A DNA stretch of 64,000 nt. Source: Actinospica robiniae DSM 44927 (GTDB lineage: Bacteria; Actinomycetota; Actinomycetes; Streptomycetales; Catenulisporaceae). Below, in pieces: positions 51,793-61,254 of this stretch; positions within the stretch are counted from its first letter, which is position 1, and every line of letters begins with the position of its first letter. The stretch spans positions 1,051,372 to 1,115,371 of the forward strand of contig NZ_KI632511.1 of NCBI RefSeq assembly GCF_000504285.1. The letters are read 5' to 3'. The notes under the pieces were generated by a model. The model ran no database searches. It was not told the DNA's origin and saw only the letters and a program-made list of their open reading frames with translations. Position numbers and translations under genes: made by a program.

Positions 51793-53652
51793 CTACTGAA
51801 GTTCGCGTAGCGCGTGGCGGGCTGCCTGAAGCAGCTCCTCGTCTTCGACGATCGTGCGCCCGACGCGCCGCTCCGCCGTCAGCAGCGCGGTGAGCGACCC
51901 GATCAGCTCGGGTTCCACCTCGGCTGCGGCGGGGCCGATGGCGCCGACGTACCGCACGGCGCGCATGCAGGCGGAGCTGAAGCCGTCCCGGGTCAGCCCG
52001 CGCAGGCGGCGGGCGAGCGCCGGGACGGCAGGTCCGGGGTCCCCGGTCATACGCCAGTAGGCGTGCGCGGACTCGACCTGGTTCCATTCGCCCGGCAGGT
52101 CGATCAGGGCACGTACGGCCGGCGCGTGCGCGGCGGCCAGCGGTCCGAGGTCGGCAAGATAGCGGAGCACTGGATGGAAGTATCCGGCCTCGGCAGCGGC
52201 GCCGAGGACGGGCAGCGCGAGGCGCGGGTCCCCGGTGATGCGCCAGTGTGCCCACGCTGCGGGCTGCGTGACCGGCCGATCGAAGTGCGGCGTGCCGTGG
52301 GGGTGCGGCGGAGTGTGCGTGCCGCGGGCGAGGTCGGCGAGGATTCCGGCGGCCGCCGCGGCGGCGGGGCCGCGGCTGCCGAGCTCGTCGGCCACGCGGT
52401 GCACTATCGGCTCGTCCAGCATGTCGATCAGCTCGGCCACCTGGCCGTCGGCCGACTGGTCGGCGAAGGGCTTGCCGTCGGGCCGGAACGCCGGTCCAGG
52501 TGCTTCAATGCCGAGCCGGCGAAGCACTGTCAGAACCGTGTCCGCCGGTCCGCTGGCATGCGCGGGGACACCGTAGTACCCGGTCACTTCGCCGCGGTGG
52601 GCGTCGAAGTACTCGACCAGCCGCGCTGTGAACGGCGCGACCGTCTCGCCTGATTGAGCCACGATCGCGCGGGCCACGTCGCGGGCTTGAGAGTCGGCGC
52701 CGGGGTCGAACACGGTGTCGAGGACCAGTTCCCACAGGTCGCGCGCCGGTCGGCGCCACATGCGCAGCAGCTCCTTGACGAGCCTCATGCCATTGGCGCG
52801 ATGCGTGGCGTCCGGACTCTGTGTCAGGGCCTTGGCCATGGCGTCGGCCTGGTCGGGATGCGCTGACAGGCGTATCGCCTCCTCCTCCGCCGAGTACCTG
52901 TGGTGTTGGTACCATGGCAACTCCGGGCGCAGGGGCGGCAGACGAGCGCTGCGGTGCGGCGTTTCCCAAGGTGACGCGGCCAGGGCGACCTGCTCCGGCA
53001 GGCACAGCAGCGCGGCAAGCCGGACCTCGAGCTCCGGATGCTCCACCATCTCCCTGGCGATAGCCGTCAGATCGTCGTCCGCCGCCGGATCCTCGGGCCG
53101 GCCCATTCCGGCCAGGGCGCGGAGCGCGGAACTGAGCGCATACGGGTCCTGCTCCACGCGCACGTGCCGGCGCAGCGCGGCGCTCAGATCGCCGCGCACG
53201 CTCGCGTCGAAGGCGACGCGCCCGGCGATCTCACTGCTCGCGGCGATCGCGCCGGCCGTCGTCGCCGCCCGGGCGCGCACGCCGGGCGCGGAATCACGGA
53301 GCAGGCCGATCACGGTCGGCAGCATGGCGATCAGCGCGGCAGCCGCCGGATCGCCGTCGTCGGCGGAAAGGTACAGCCGAAAGTACCCCTCGCGGACCCG
53401 GAGTAAGTCGAGGATCGCGACTCGACGCGAACTGCCCTCGAGCGCGAGCAGACCTTCCAGGCACCGGAGGACCGCCGCAGAGTTGTGACCCGCCGGGCCC
53501 CGGGTCACGCTCCGCTCAAGCTCAGCCAGCAGCGGCCGCGGATTGCCTCCCGTCGCCAGCCCGTGCAGCGCGGCCTTCGTGCCGGGCGATCCGGCCCAGG
53601 CCGATCTGAGAATGTACTCGACGAGCTCTTCCCGATTCCGCGCCATACGCAT
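51793..53652 (-). CDS. HEAT-repeat protein
   Basis: 619 residues of helical repeats, e.g. VIGLLRDSAPGVRARAATTAGAI, ALRRHVRVEQDPYALSSALRALAGMG, AAHARWRITGDPRLALPVLGAA-like units, twice with the pattern 'A(Y/H)WRxTGDPxxAxPxL' (about residues 470 and 530). HEAT/PBS-type solenoids bind proteins. It is convergent with the biosynthetic operon, with 20 bp between stops, and marks the right edge of the cluster. No enzymatic motif. Confidence 0.8.
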   Translation of the reverse strand: MRMARNREELVEYILRSAWAGSPGTKAALHGLATGGNPRPLLAELERSVTRGPAGHNSAAVLRCLEGLLALEGSSRRVAILDLLRVREGYFRLYLSADDGDPAAAALIAMLPTVIGLLRDSAPGVRARAATTAGAIAASSEIAGRVAFDASVRGDLSAALRRHVRVEQDPYALSSALRALAGMGRPEDPAADDDLTAIAREMVEHPELEVRLAALLCLPEQVALAASPWETPHRSARLPPLRPELPWYQHHRYSAEEEAIRLSAHPDQADAMAKALTQSPDATHRANGMRLVKELLRMWRRPARDLWELVLDTVFDPGADSQARDVARAIVAQSGETVAPFTARLVEYFDAHRGEVTGYYGVPAHASGPADTVLTVLRRLGIEAPGPAFRPDGKPFADQSADGQVAELIDMLDEPIVHRVADELGSRGPAAAAAAGILADLARGTHTPPHPHGTPHFDRPVTQPAAWAHWRITGDPRLALPVLGAAAEAGYFHPVLRYLADLGPLAAAHAPAVRALIDLPGEWNQVESAHAYWRMTGDPGPAVPALARRLRGLTRDGFSSACMRAVRYVGAIGPAAAEVEPELIGSLTALLTAERRVGRTIVEDEELLQAARHALRELQ

Positions 53653-53693
53653 GAGTCTAGTTCGGTGGTGGACCTTCGTGGTGCGATATCGCG

Positions 53694-53853
53694 TCAGCCG
53701 AGGGTTTCAGGGCTCTGGCCTGCCGACGGCCGGGCCGCAGTGACGGCGAGCCCGTCCATGTAGTTGCGGCACCAGACGATCAACCCGTCCCGAATCTCGT
53801 GCACAGCGTGCGCACATGGCCTGCTGATGGCGCGTCACGGTGGCTTGCATGGC
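53694..53853 (-). pseudogene. C-terminal remnant of a SnoaL-like (NTF2-fold) gene
   Basis: On the minus strand the frame ending at the TGA 53696-53694 reads AVHEIRDGLIVWCRNYMDGL, the typical last strands of SnoaL-like proteins. A few codons upstream (ATVTRHQQAM) are in another frame, so a frameshift is also present, and the N-terminal 70-80 residues are gone. The missing 5' end faces the HNH element that begins at about 53893. Confidence 0.55.
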
Positions 53854-53892
53854 ATTACCTCCACGAAGGCCGAGTCAACGTTCGTTGGGCTT

Positions 53893-54458
53893 GATACCCA
53901 TTGATATTCGGCTGAGTGGTCGTTGGGGTGGGTGGGCGCTTCGCTTCGCCTTCGGTTTCGTTTGCCCGCCCTGCCCGCTCGTTGCGTTGGTGGTAACGGG
54001 CTGGGGTTTCAAGCTTCGCCTCCGGCGGGGGCCCTTCTCTCGGAGAGAATGCCGGGGCTGCGTGGTTGCTGTCGTTGGTGGGGCGGGCTGGGGTTCGGGG
54101 TGGTCGGGTGCCGGGGGCGTGCTCTCTCCTCGGCCGGTCCCCGGAGGCAATCAGGGACCTGCCGGGAGGTCAAGCGGCGCGTGGGTTCCGCTGATGCTCG
54201 ATCTTGCATGGCGCCGCTTGACCTCCCGGCAGAACCCTGATCGGGCTTCGCCTGCCCGACCGAGGAGAGAGCACACCCCCTGAGGGTCCGGTGCGAGCTG
54301 CGCTCGGGCCGAGTCCCGTCCCGTGGCCCGGCCGCGCTTGATGCACGATCTTGCATCGCCTGGTCTCGACCGATCCTCTTCGGTTTCCCTGGTTCGGGAG
54401 TCTTGCGGGCCGGTGTCCGGCGGTTCGGCTTTGCTCGGTACAGGATGTCGTGTCATGT
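53893..54458 (+). repeat. left long inverted repeat
   Basis: Pairs with 55890-56447 in reverse orientation. Alignable landmarks in order are GCTGAGTGGTCGT, GGGGTTTCAAG, TCTCGGAGAGA, the 156-bp palindrome, CCTGAGGGTCCGGTG, CTGGTTCGGGAG and TGTCCGGCGG. Identity is moderate outside and very high within the palindrome. Confidence 0.75.
54119..54274. repeat. 156-bp palindrome, left copy
   Basis: The outer 15 bp (GTGCTCTCTCCTCGG) pair with 54260-54274. The inner 22-bp perfect stem is 54159-54180 with 54211-54232 around a 30-base loop that contains GATGCTCGATCTTGCAT. It could form a large cruciform or RNA hairpin. Confidence 0.85.
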
Positions 54459-54645
54459 AGATTCCTGTATCGCCTGTTCCGTTGCCGTTCCCGTCTCCTG
54501 TTTTAACGTCCGGGGGCATCCGCGGGTTCCCGGGAATCTCCTTGATTCTTTTTACCACGCAAGGGCCGTATACGCGTCTTTTGTCGGTGGCTGGTTCTAG
54601 AATAGAAGTGTTCGGGGATTCCGGGGCTGGTGGTGGGAGGGTGTT

Positions 54646-55893
54646 GTGGACGGGGTGGCTGTGGAGGTCGCGTCGATCTCGGGGGTGGTGCGCGGGGTGC
54701 TCGCGCGTGCACGGGCGGACGGTGAGGGGGATGCGGGTCGGGTTGATGCGGTGCGTGAGGCGATCGTGGAGGTGGGCCGGGCGGCGCAGGCGTTGCAGGG
54801 GATGCTGCTCGCGCTGGTGGGCGAGGGCGACCGGCTCGGTATCGCGCGCGGCGGTGTCGGCCCGTGGCTGGCGACGGTGCTGGATGTGACCGAAGGCCGG
54901 GCCCGCGCACTCGCGCACGACGCCCGGCTGCTGGCCCGGCTGCCGCGGGTGGAGGCGGAACTGTGCTCCGGAGTGATCGGGCCTGATTCCGCGCGGGCGC
55001 TGGCGCGCACGGTCAAGGCGGTACGCGCGACGGGCCTGGACCCCGCGGAGGAGGCCGCCAAGACACTCGAGGTGACCCGGGAGCACGGTGCGCGCGCCGG
55101 GCTGGAGCGGGTACGGGTGCTCGAGGAGCAGATCAAGCCCGGCTCGATCGAGGCGCGTCACGCGCGCGAGCGCGAGCGTTCCTTCGCCCGGTTCACCACG
55201 TGCGGGGACGGTCAGATGCACCGGTGTGAGATCCTGCTCGACCCGGTGCGCGGCGCCGTGTTCCAGGCCGCGATCGATCTACAGGTCGCCGAGATGATCC
55301 GGACCCGGCAGTACGACGGCGGCGAGATCGTGCCGCAGGATGTGCGCACCACTGAGCAGATGAACGCCGAAGCCGTCACCCGGCTCGCACAGGTCTTCCT
55401 CGACGCCACGCCCGAACAGCGCCGCGCCCACTTCTCCCTGCCCGCGCTCGCAGTCACCCTCGAAAACCCGGCCGCACACCTGGGAGCCATGCGAGATCCT
55501 GCCGCGCACGTGGCGGGCGTGAAGGATCCTGCGGTCCACGCCGACATCCCGGTGGGTTGTGCGCGGACGGTGTTCGGGGCGCTGGTTCCGGCGGGGCGTT
55601 TGCCGAGGCGGGGTGATCCGAGGCGTCATGTGCTGGTGACCGACGGGTGTACGGGTAGCTTCGACGGGGTCGCGGTGGATGGTGATCCTCGGGCGCGTCT
55701 GGCCTCACCCGGGCAGCGGGCGTTTCTTGGCTGGCGTGACCGGCACTGCACGTATCCCGGGTGTGATCGCCCGTTGACGTTCGCCCTGCACGCCCACCAT
55801 GTCGTGCCGTTCGCGCAGGGCGGTGGGACGAGTGTGGGAAACCTCCGGCTGTATTGCACGGAGCATCACACGACCGTTCACCAGGAACGGTGA
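54646..55893 (+). CDS. DUF222-HNH endonuclease
   Basis: 415 residues, GTG start. The N-terminal DUF222 region is Ala/Arg-rich helical (about 10-250: AQALQGMLLALVGEGDRLGI, RARALAHDARLLARLPRVEAEL, SARALARTVKAVR). The C-terminal HNH has CTYPGCDRPLTFALHAHHVVPFAQGG … NLRLYCTEHHTTVH, with zinc Cys pairs and the HH catalytic site. Such proteins are the single ORF of actinobacterial repeat elements (13E12 family). It probably nicks or cuts DNA, perhaps at the conserved palindromes on both sides. Confidence 0.9.
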   Translation: MDGVAVEVASISGVVRGVLARARADGEGDAGRVDAVREAIVEVGRAAQALQGMLLALVGEGDRLGIARGGVGPWLATVLDVTEGRARALAHDARLLARLPRVEAELCSGVIGPDSARALARTVKAVRATGLDPAEEAAKTLEVTREHGARAGLERVRVLEEQIKPGSIEARHARERERSFARFTTCGDGQMHRCEILLDPVRGAVFQAAIDLQVAEMIRTRQYDGGEIVPQDVRTTEQMNAEAVTRLAQVFLDATPEQRRAHFSLPALAVTLENPAAHLGAMRDPAAHVAGVKDPAVHADIPVGCARTVFGALVPAGRLPRRGDPRRHVLVTDGCTGSFDGVAVDGDPRARLASPGQRAFLGWRDRHCTYPGCDRPLTFALHAHHVVPFAQGGGTSVGNLRLYCTEHHTTVHQER

Positions 55894-56447
55894 TGCATGA
55901 TCCTGTATCGGCCGCGGCCGGGCCGCCGGACACGCTCCGCCAGGCTCCCGAACCAGGCAGTCGAGACAAGCCGTCGGATACGGGCGGTGCAGGATTCTTC
56001 CGGATCGAGCGCGACCAGGCCACCCGGCCCGGCCCGAGCGCAGCTCACACCGGACCCTCAGGGGGTGTGCTCTCTCCTCGGTCGGGCAGGCGAAGCCCGA
56101 TCAGGGTTCTGCCGGGAGGTCAAGCGGCGCGATGCAAGATCGAGCATCAGCGGAAACCACGCGCCGCTTGAGCTCCCGGCAGGTTCCTGATTGCCTCCGG
56201 GGACCGACCGAGGAGAGAGCACACCCCCGCAACCCCACCACCCCCAACCCCAGCCCGCCCCACCAACAACAGCACCCACGCGACCCCGGCAATCTCTCCG
56301 AGGGAAGGGCCCGCGCCGGAGGCGAGATCTTGAAACCTCAGCCCGCCCCGCTACGCAACGGGTGGGCGGGCGGTCAGAAGAAACAGGGCGGCGCGAAGCG
56401 GCCGTCCGCACCCGACGACCACTCAGCTCATCAATCGGTATTTAACG
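55890..56447 (-). repeat. right long inverted repeat
   Basis: Mirror of the left arm, starting at the stop codon of the HNH gene. It ends near CTCAGCTCATCAATCGGTAT, opposite the left-arm GATATTCGGCTGAG. Confidence 0.75.
56067..56222. repeat. 156-bp palindrome, right copy
   Basis: Reverse complement of 54119-54274 with five mismatches over 156 bp by my alignment. Inner stem 56109-56130 with 56161-56182 (one mismatch). Confidence 0.85.
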
Positions 56448-56498
56448 GGGCGCGGCCGCAGAGTCAACCGCTGTTGATTTTTGCTCCAGCGCGCTGCC

Positions 56499-56807
56499 AT
56501 GGCCGCCGCCGCGGGAATCGACCCCGCCCTCGTCATCCGCTACTTCGGCAGCAAGCAAGGGCTCTTCCAGAGCGCGGCCCGCCTCCCCGACGCGGCGACC
56601 GAGCCCGAGAGCCCGGAAACGCTGGCGGTCCGGCTCAGCAAGGCCGCGCCCGGGCCGGACGCGGAACTACGGGCCGGTCTCACGGCGACGATGATGCTCG
56701 GGGTCGCCATCGGCCGGCAGATGCTCGATCTGCCCTCGCTGACGCAGGCGTCTGTCAGCGACATCCAACGCGTCATGCAGCCGGCACTGCGTGCGGTGAT
56801 GGAGTGA
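56499..56807 (+). pseudogene. 5'-truncated TetR-family regulator
   Basis: The open stretch starts within the DNA-binding domain: AAGIDPALVIRYFGSKQGLF is the second half of a TetR helix-turn-helix. It goes on through a full TetR ligand-domain tail (MMLGVAIGRQMLDLPSLTQA) to the TGA at 56805-56807. The first about 35 residues, including helix 1-2 of the HTH, are missing, and the lost end faces the HNH element that stops about 50 bp upstream. Probably inactive. Confidence 0.75.
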
Positions 56808-56901
56808 CCCTTGCCGCCGTGTCAGGATTCCCCTACAGTCACGCCGCGGGAAGCCTTGACGCCTAGACGTCAGGGTACGCTGACGGCTGGGGAGGCGCGG
56901 C

Positions 56902-57468
56902 ATGGGCTGGATCTACGACGGGGTGTCCGATGCTGAGCACGAGGGCTACTCGATCGGCGTACTGGCCGGCGGCGTCATCCCGACGTACGCGACCGGCGGG
57001 CAGTGGTTCGAGATGGAGTTCCACGACGGCTGGTGGTCCACCGGCCACGGCCCCAAAGAGCCTGAGATGGCCGAACCCGCGTGGCTGCTTCCGGCCTGCG
57101 TCTGCGGCTGGCGCGGCGAGCGCGCCGAGTACAACGCACATGCCGAGGCCGAGGCGCGGGCGCAGTGGGACGCGCACATGGACGAGGTCACCGTCTACCT
57201 GCTGACCGTCGCGCGCGCGGCCGAGTCGCTCGTGGACCTGCTCGAAGTCGCCCGCAAGGCCGGAGAGTTCGACGACCGGCCGCTGGCCGTCATCAAGGCC
57301 CTGCGGGTGACGCAGGCGCACATCAGCTCCCAGATCAACGCGGCGGTCGGCGCCGCCCGCGCCCAGGAGCTGAGCTGGGAACTGATCGGCGACGCGCTCG
57401 GCGTCACCCGGCAGACCGCGCACGAGCGCTACCGCGGCGCCGAGGCCGTGCCCGCGCAGCCCCGGTAG
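56902..57468 (+). CDS. hypothetical protein with C-terminal HTH-like segment
   Basis: 188 residues. The N-terminal half is Trp/Gly-rich with a CVCGW motif (WLLPACVCGWRGER). The C-terminal half is helical and ends ELSWELIGDALGVTRQTAHERY, resembling the small helix-turn-helix of many actinobacterial proteins of unknown role. It starts 17 bp after the likely GGGGAGG site. No family is named; it may be a small DNA-binding protein. Confidence 0.6.
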   Translation: MGWIYDGVSDAEHEGYSIGVLAGGVIPTYATGGQWFEMEFHDGWWSTGHGPKEPEMAEPAWLLPACVCGWRGERAEYNAHAEAEARAQWDAHMDEVTVYLLTVARAAESLVDLLEVARKAGEFDDRPLAVIKALRVTQAHISSQINAAVGAARAQELSWELIGDALGVTRQTAHERYRGAEAVPAQPR

Positions 57469-57501
57469 GGCAGGTGGACCAGGCAGGGCAGGAGTCGCCG
57501 G

Positions 57502-58041
57502 TCACGCGGTCAGGAACGCCGCCCGCCCCGTGGCCCGAGCCTGCTCGGCCGCCGCGAGACAGGTGACGAACACCCGCGAGGCCTTCGTCCGCCACTGCTC
57601 GACCGGCGAGACGGCCCACTCGTCGTGCTCGCCCGGATCCAGTCGGATCCCCGCCAGCTGCGCCTCCGTCAGCACTCCCCCGTCGAAGAGGAAACCGATC
57701 CGCGCGTAGCCGGGCCAGGCCGGCTCCGGCCCGCGGAAGAGCGTCGCGAGCAGCGCCGGCTCACCGCCGAACTCCATCCCGGTCTCCTCGGCGAGTTCAC
57801 GCACCGCGGCCGCGAAGGGCGAGACGTCGCCGTGGTCCATGTCGCCGCCGGGGAACTGCCAGTTGTCCGGCCGAAAGCTGGACCTCATGCCGAAGGGCCG
57901 CCCGGCCTCGTCGGTGAAGTAGAACGCCGCGTGAATCGTCGAGTGCGGGATCGTCTCGATGTACTGCTCGATCGGCAGCCATCCCGCCCTCGTCTCGTCG
58001 TCCCGCGTCTCGCTCTCCTGCGTACCCATGTGCCCTCCCAT
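57502..58041 (-). CDS. NUDIX hydrolase
   Basis: 179 residues. The Nudix box GGDMDHGDVSPFAAAVRELAEETGM (about residues 68-92) has the G-x5-E-like opening changed, but the REUxEE core is intact. FFRGPEPAWPGYARIGFLFDGG-like segments form the substrate side. It hydrolyses an unknown nucleoside diphosphate derivative. It ends 3 bp from the membrane gene upstream on the same strand, so they may be co-transcribed. Confidence 0.85.
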   Translation of the reverse strand: MGGHMGTQESETRDDETRAGWLPIEQYIETIPHSTIHAAFYFTDEAGRPFGMRSSFRPDNWQFPGGDMDHGDVSPFAAAVRELAEETGMEFGGEPALLATLFRGPEPAWPGYARIGFLFDGGVLTEAQLAGIRLDPGEHDEWAVSPVEQWRTKASRVFVTCLAAAEQARATGRAAFLTA

Positions 58042-58044
58042 GAT

Positions 58045-59106
58045 CTAAGCCGCCGGACGCGTGTGCTGATGCGGCGGCGGCCGGACGTCCGTCAGCAGGG
58101 TGACGACGATACCGATGATGCTGCCGACGACGGTGTCGATGAGCCGCTCGCCGATGAGCGTGTCGGCGGTGGCGTTGCCGGGCAGCGACGTGATCAGCAA
58201 CGCCATCGGGGTCACCCACACCGTGCCGAGCCAGTAGTTCGCCGTGATGAAGACCTCGATGATCGCGCCGGAGGCCACCACCAGCGTCACCAGGATCAGG
58301 TCGCTGTCTTTCGCGAACTGGTCCAGGATCGCGAAGACGCCGAGGCCGAGCAGCGTGCCGACTGTGCGCTGCAGTGCGCGCTGGCCGTGCTGCACACGTG
58401 TGCCGACGAACACGGCCGCGGCCGTCACCATCGCCCAGTACGGCCGCCCCACCCCGAGCAGTTCCGCGATGTAGCCGGACGCGGCGACGCCCACCAGGCA
58501 GCGCAGCGCGGGGCGCAACAGCTCCGGGTCGGCTTCGACCGGCGGGTCGCCCGGCGACCACGCGCGTCGGCCGACGCGGCTGTACCAGAGAGCCGGGGCG
58601 ATCACGATGCCGCAGGCCCACACCGCGCACAGCGCGTAGGTGAGCCAGCGCAGCGGCAGCTGGCTCACCGGGACGCCGGGCGCGAACAGGATGCCGAGGT
58701 CCAGGAAGACCAACACCACGTGGCGCGGCGGGCCGACCCGGTAGCGCTCGCAGGCCAGCTTCTGCGCCGCCGCGAGCGCGCTGCCGACGAGCACCAGCAG
58801 CGGCGTGCCCGGGTCGGCCGCCGCGACCAGGCCGACCAGGAGCAGCGAGGCGGCCTGGCCGACGCAGAGTCCGGCCATCTTGCGCACCCGGGTCGGCAGA
58901 TCGAATTCGTGCCCGTAGAGCACGAGCATCGAGCCGGTCAGCGCGTAGAACGCGAGATCCAGGCGGCCGATGCCGTAGAGGGTGTAGAGCACCGCGCTGT
59001 TGGTCAGCAGCACGGCCAGCGCGCGCCGGTACCAGGTCGGCGAGATCCGCCCGACCTTCATCCATTCGCGCGGGCTGTACCCGGCCGGCAGCGTCCATCG
59101 CGGCAT
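58045..59106 (-). CDS. FUSC-family (aromatic acid exporter-like) membrane protein
   Basis: 353 residues with about nine hydrophobic segments in two blocks (about 30-170 and 215-345). The second block, YWAMVTAAAVFVGTRVQHGQRALQRTVGTLLGLGV, is the FUSC/AaeB-type signature (VxxxPxxxxTxxRxxxRxxGTxxGxxxG). Members export aromatic acids or are of unknown function. Four bases separate it from the NUDIX gene start. Confidence 0.8.
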   Translation of the reverse strand: MPRWTLPAGYSPREWMKVGRISPTWYRRALAVLLTNSAVLYTLYGIGRLDLAFYALTGSMLVLYGHEFDLPTRVRKMAGLCVGQAASLLLVGLVAAADPGTPLLVLVGSALAAAQKLACERYRVGPPRHVVLVFLDLGILFAPGVPVSQLPLRWLTYALCAVWACGIVIAPALWYSRVGRRAWSPGDPPVEADPELLRPALRCLVGVAASGYIAELLGVGRPYWAMVTAAAVFVGTRVQHGQRALQRTVGTLLGLGVFAILDQFAKDSDLILVTLVVASGAIIEVFITANYWLGTVWVTPMALLITSLPGNATADTLIGERLIDTVVGSIIGIVVTLLTDVRPPPHQHTRPAA

Positions 59107-59182
59107 GATCGCAGCGTAGAGACGCCGCGAGCCCGGTCCGCGCCGCCACGCCCGGCCGGCTCACCCGCGCGTCGGCGATGTC

Positions 59183-60331
59183 TCAGCCGAAGCGCGCGGC
59201 GAGCTGACGGTAGGCCGAGGGGGCCAATGCCCTGATGCCGACCGGGATGCGGAACCAGCGCGGCACGAAGATCTCCTCGCGGCCGGAACCGATCGCCTTG
59301 ACCACCGCGCGCGCGACGTCCTCCGGCGGGATCGGGCGGGGCCGGCGGCGGTTGTACGGCTGGCCGCGCCGGGCGAAGAACGGGGTGTCGACCACGCCGG
59401 GCACCACGTGCGTCATCTGCACGCCCGTGCCGCGCAGCTCGTAGCGCAGCGAGTCGGCGAACGCTCCCAGACCGGCCTTCGCGGCGGAGTAGACCGCCTC
59501 GCCCTCGACGCCGAGGCAGCCGGCCACCGAGCCGATCAGCACGAGGTGGCCCCGGCGCTGGAGCAGCATGTGCGGCAGCGCCAGCCGGACCAGCTTGATC
59601 ACCGCGGCCAGGTCCACCGCTAGGACCCGCTCGAGCGCGCTGGTGGGCATGGTGGCGAAAGAGCCGGCCCAGCCCACCCCGGCCGAGGCGACCAGCAGGT
59701 CGATCCGGTCCGCCACGTCGACGGCGGTGCTCACCAGCCGGCGGGCGCCGTCCGGCGCGGCCAGGTCGCAGCGCAGCGGCGTCGCGCCGGTCTCCTGCGC
59801 CACCCGGCCGACGCGGTCGGCGTCGCGGCCGGAGACCAGCAGGTTCCAGCGGTCCTCCGCCGCGAGCGCGCGGGCGATCGCCGCGCCGATGCCGGAGGAC
59901 GCGCCGGTCACCAGCGCCACGCCCCGGCCGGGCTCCACGACCCGGTCCGGTGCGCCCGCGAGCGTCGGGGCGGGGGTGAAGCCGGGCATGCCGACGAGGC
60001 CGAGCTCGCGCACGTCGACGGCGGCGGAATCGGCGATCCGGTTCGGGAAGCGGGCGAGGTCGGTGACGTTCGTCCATTCGGCCGCGGCCAGCCGGGCGAA
60101 AGCGGGCGGCTCGTCGCAGTCCTCGATGGCGTCCGCGGCGAGGGCCGACGCGCGGCCGTCGGCGGCGCCGCCGAACGCCTGCGGATCGAGGGCCCAGGGC
60201 CGGGCCTGCTCACCACCCCCGCCGAGCTCCCGCACGGCGCGCTCGGCCGCCGCGCGGCGCTGCGCGGCATCCGCGGTCGTGCCGGGCCGCTCGTCTGGGA
60301 GCGCCCGGTACGCATGCGGCAGCACTGCCAT
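59183..60331 (-). CDS. SDR oxidoreductase with N-terminal extension
   Basis: 382 residues from the ATG at 60331, which has GAGGAGGTCTC upstream; a longer open frame to 60433 lacks a site. Residues 1-140 are an uncharacterised domain ([41 protein letters not shown]). Residues about 145-382 are a classical SDR with [18 protein letters not shown] (NAD(P) binding), a SAGVGWAG turn, [22 protein letters not shown] (Ser-Tyr-Lys) and [15 protein letters not shown]. It is probably NADPH-dependent reduction of a ketone or acyl chain. The fused N-terminal domain is unusual. Confidence 0.82.
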   Translation of the reverse strand: MAVLPHAYRALPDERPGTTADAAQRRAAAERAVRELGGGGEQARPWALDPQAFGGAADGRASALAADAIEDCDEPPAFARLAAAEWTNVTDLARFPNRIADSAAVDVRELGLVGMPGFTPAPTLAGAPDRVVEPGRGVALVTGASSGIGAAIARALAAEDRWNLLVSGRDADRVGRVAQETGATPLRCDLAAPDGARRLVSTAVDVADRIDLLVASAGVGWAGSFATMPTSALERVLAVDLAAVIKLVRLALPHMLLQRRGHLVLIGSVAGCLGVEGEAVYSAAKAGLGAFADSLRYELRGTGVQMTHVVPGVVDTPFFARRGQPYNRRRPRPIPPEDVARAVVKAIGSGREEIFVPRWFRIPVGIRALAPSAYRQLAARFG

Positions 60332-60485
60332 GAGACCTCCTCTGCTCGAGCCCTGCTCCGCGCGCGACCCGTTCGCCGCCCCGCGTGACCGCCCGGTACC
60401 TGGGCTCGGCGGTCCCGCTCGGGCATCGGCCACCGCAAATTAGCCTGCCATGGCCAGTGCGAACGTGCCCGTTGGAGCGCCCGGA

Positions 60486-60974
60486 CTAGGAGTCCATAGG
60501 TTTATCCGCGACGCGCTGCTCATCCGCGCCCTCGCCCGGCTCGCCGGGGGCGAGCACTGCCCAGGCCTCGACCTCCAGCACCAGCTCCGGCCGGAAGAGC
60601 GCCGCGACTTGGACTGCGGTGCTCGCGGGCGGGTTGTCCACGTCGACGTACTGGTCCCGGGCCTTGCGGATGGCCGGGAGGTGGACCACGTCGGTGACGA
60701 AGTAGCTGAGCTTCACGACGTCCGCGAACGTGGCGCCGGCCGCGGTGAGGCAGCGGTGGAGATTCTCGAAGGCCTGCAGCGCCTGCGCCGCGGGGTCGCC
60801 GACGCCGACGGGGTTGCCGTACTGGTCCAGAGCCACCTGGCCGGAGACCACGACCAGCCGACCGGTTCCGGTGACCACGTGGGTGTATCCGACTCCGGGG
60901 GCCACTCCGTCCGGCGCCGGGATGTGCTGAAGGCTCTGATTCGGCTTGCTCGGTTGCGTCGTCACGCCGTCCAT
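60486..60974 (-). CDS. RidA/YjgF-family protein
   Basis: 162 residues. YTHVVTGTGRLVVVSGQVALDQYGNPVGVGDPAAQALQAFENL, VVKLSYFVTDVVHLPAIRKAR and a C-terminal ELVLEVEAWAVL with the PPASTAVQV loop follow the family. RidA deaminates reactive enamine/imine intermediates from PLP enzymes, though the Arg needed for this is replaced in some members and cannot be confirmed here. Monocistronic. Confidence 0.85.
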   Translation of the reverse strand: MDGVTTQPSKPNQSLQHIPAPDGVAPGVGYTHVVTGTGRLVVVSGQVALDQYGNPVGVGDPAAQALQAFENLHRCLTAAGATFADVVKLSYFVTDVVHLPAIRKARDQYVDVDNPPASTAVQVAALFRPELVLEVEAWAVLAPGEPGEGADEQRVADKPMDS

Positions 60975-61254
60975 CCTGATAGATGATCAGGCCGCGCCAC
61001 AAATCCCCCCATCCACGTCGAACACGACCCGGCGGCTTCGACAGGCGTTCGACGCCGCATCGATCCGCCGATCTGCAACTTTCACCTCACGTGCACGTCG
61101 AAGCCCTGATCAGCCGCGGCAGGACGCGGTCGCGCGGGCCGGCTCGTTGACGGGCACCGGGCCGCGGGCCGATCGTCGTGGGCGCCGCGAGGCGGAGGCT
61201 TCGACGGCCTTCAGCCCCCTGCTTCAGGCGCGGCCGAGAGAATGGGAGTCGCAC

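Larger units (their letters stand above)
53893..56447. mobile_element. DUF222-HNH endonuclease element with long inverted repeats
   Basis: A 2.55-kb unit: about 560-bp imperfect inverted repeats (about 53893-54458 and 55890-56447) around a single DUF222-HNH gene. Each arm contains a 156-bp palindrome. The element separates the broken 5' ends of a SnoaL-like fragment and a TetR fragment. It resembles the REP13E12-type DUF222-HNH families of mycobacteria. No transposase is present; movement by HNH cleavage and repair is inferred. Confidence 0.65.
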
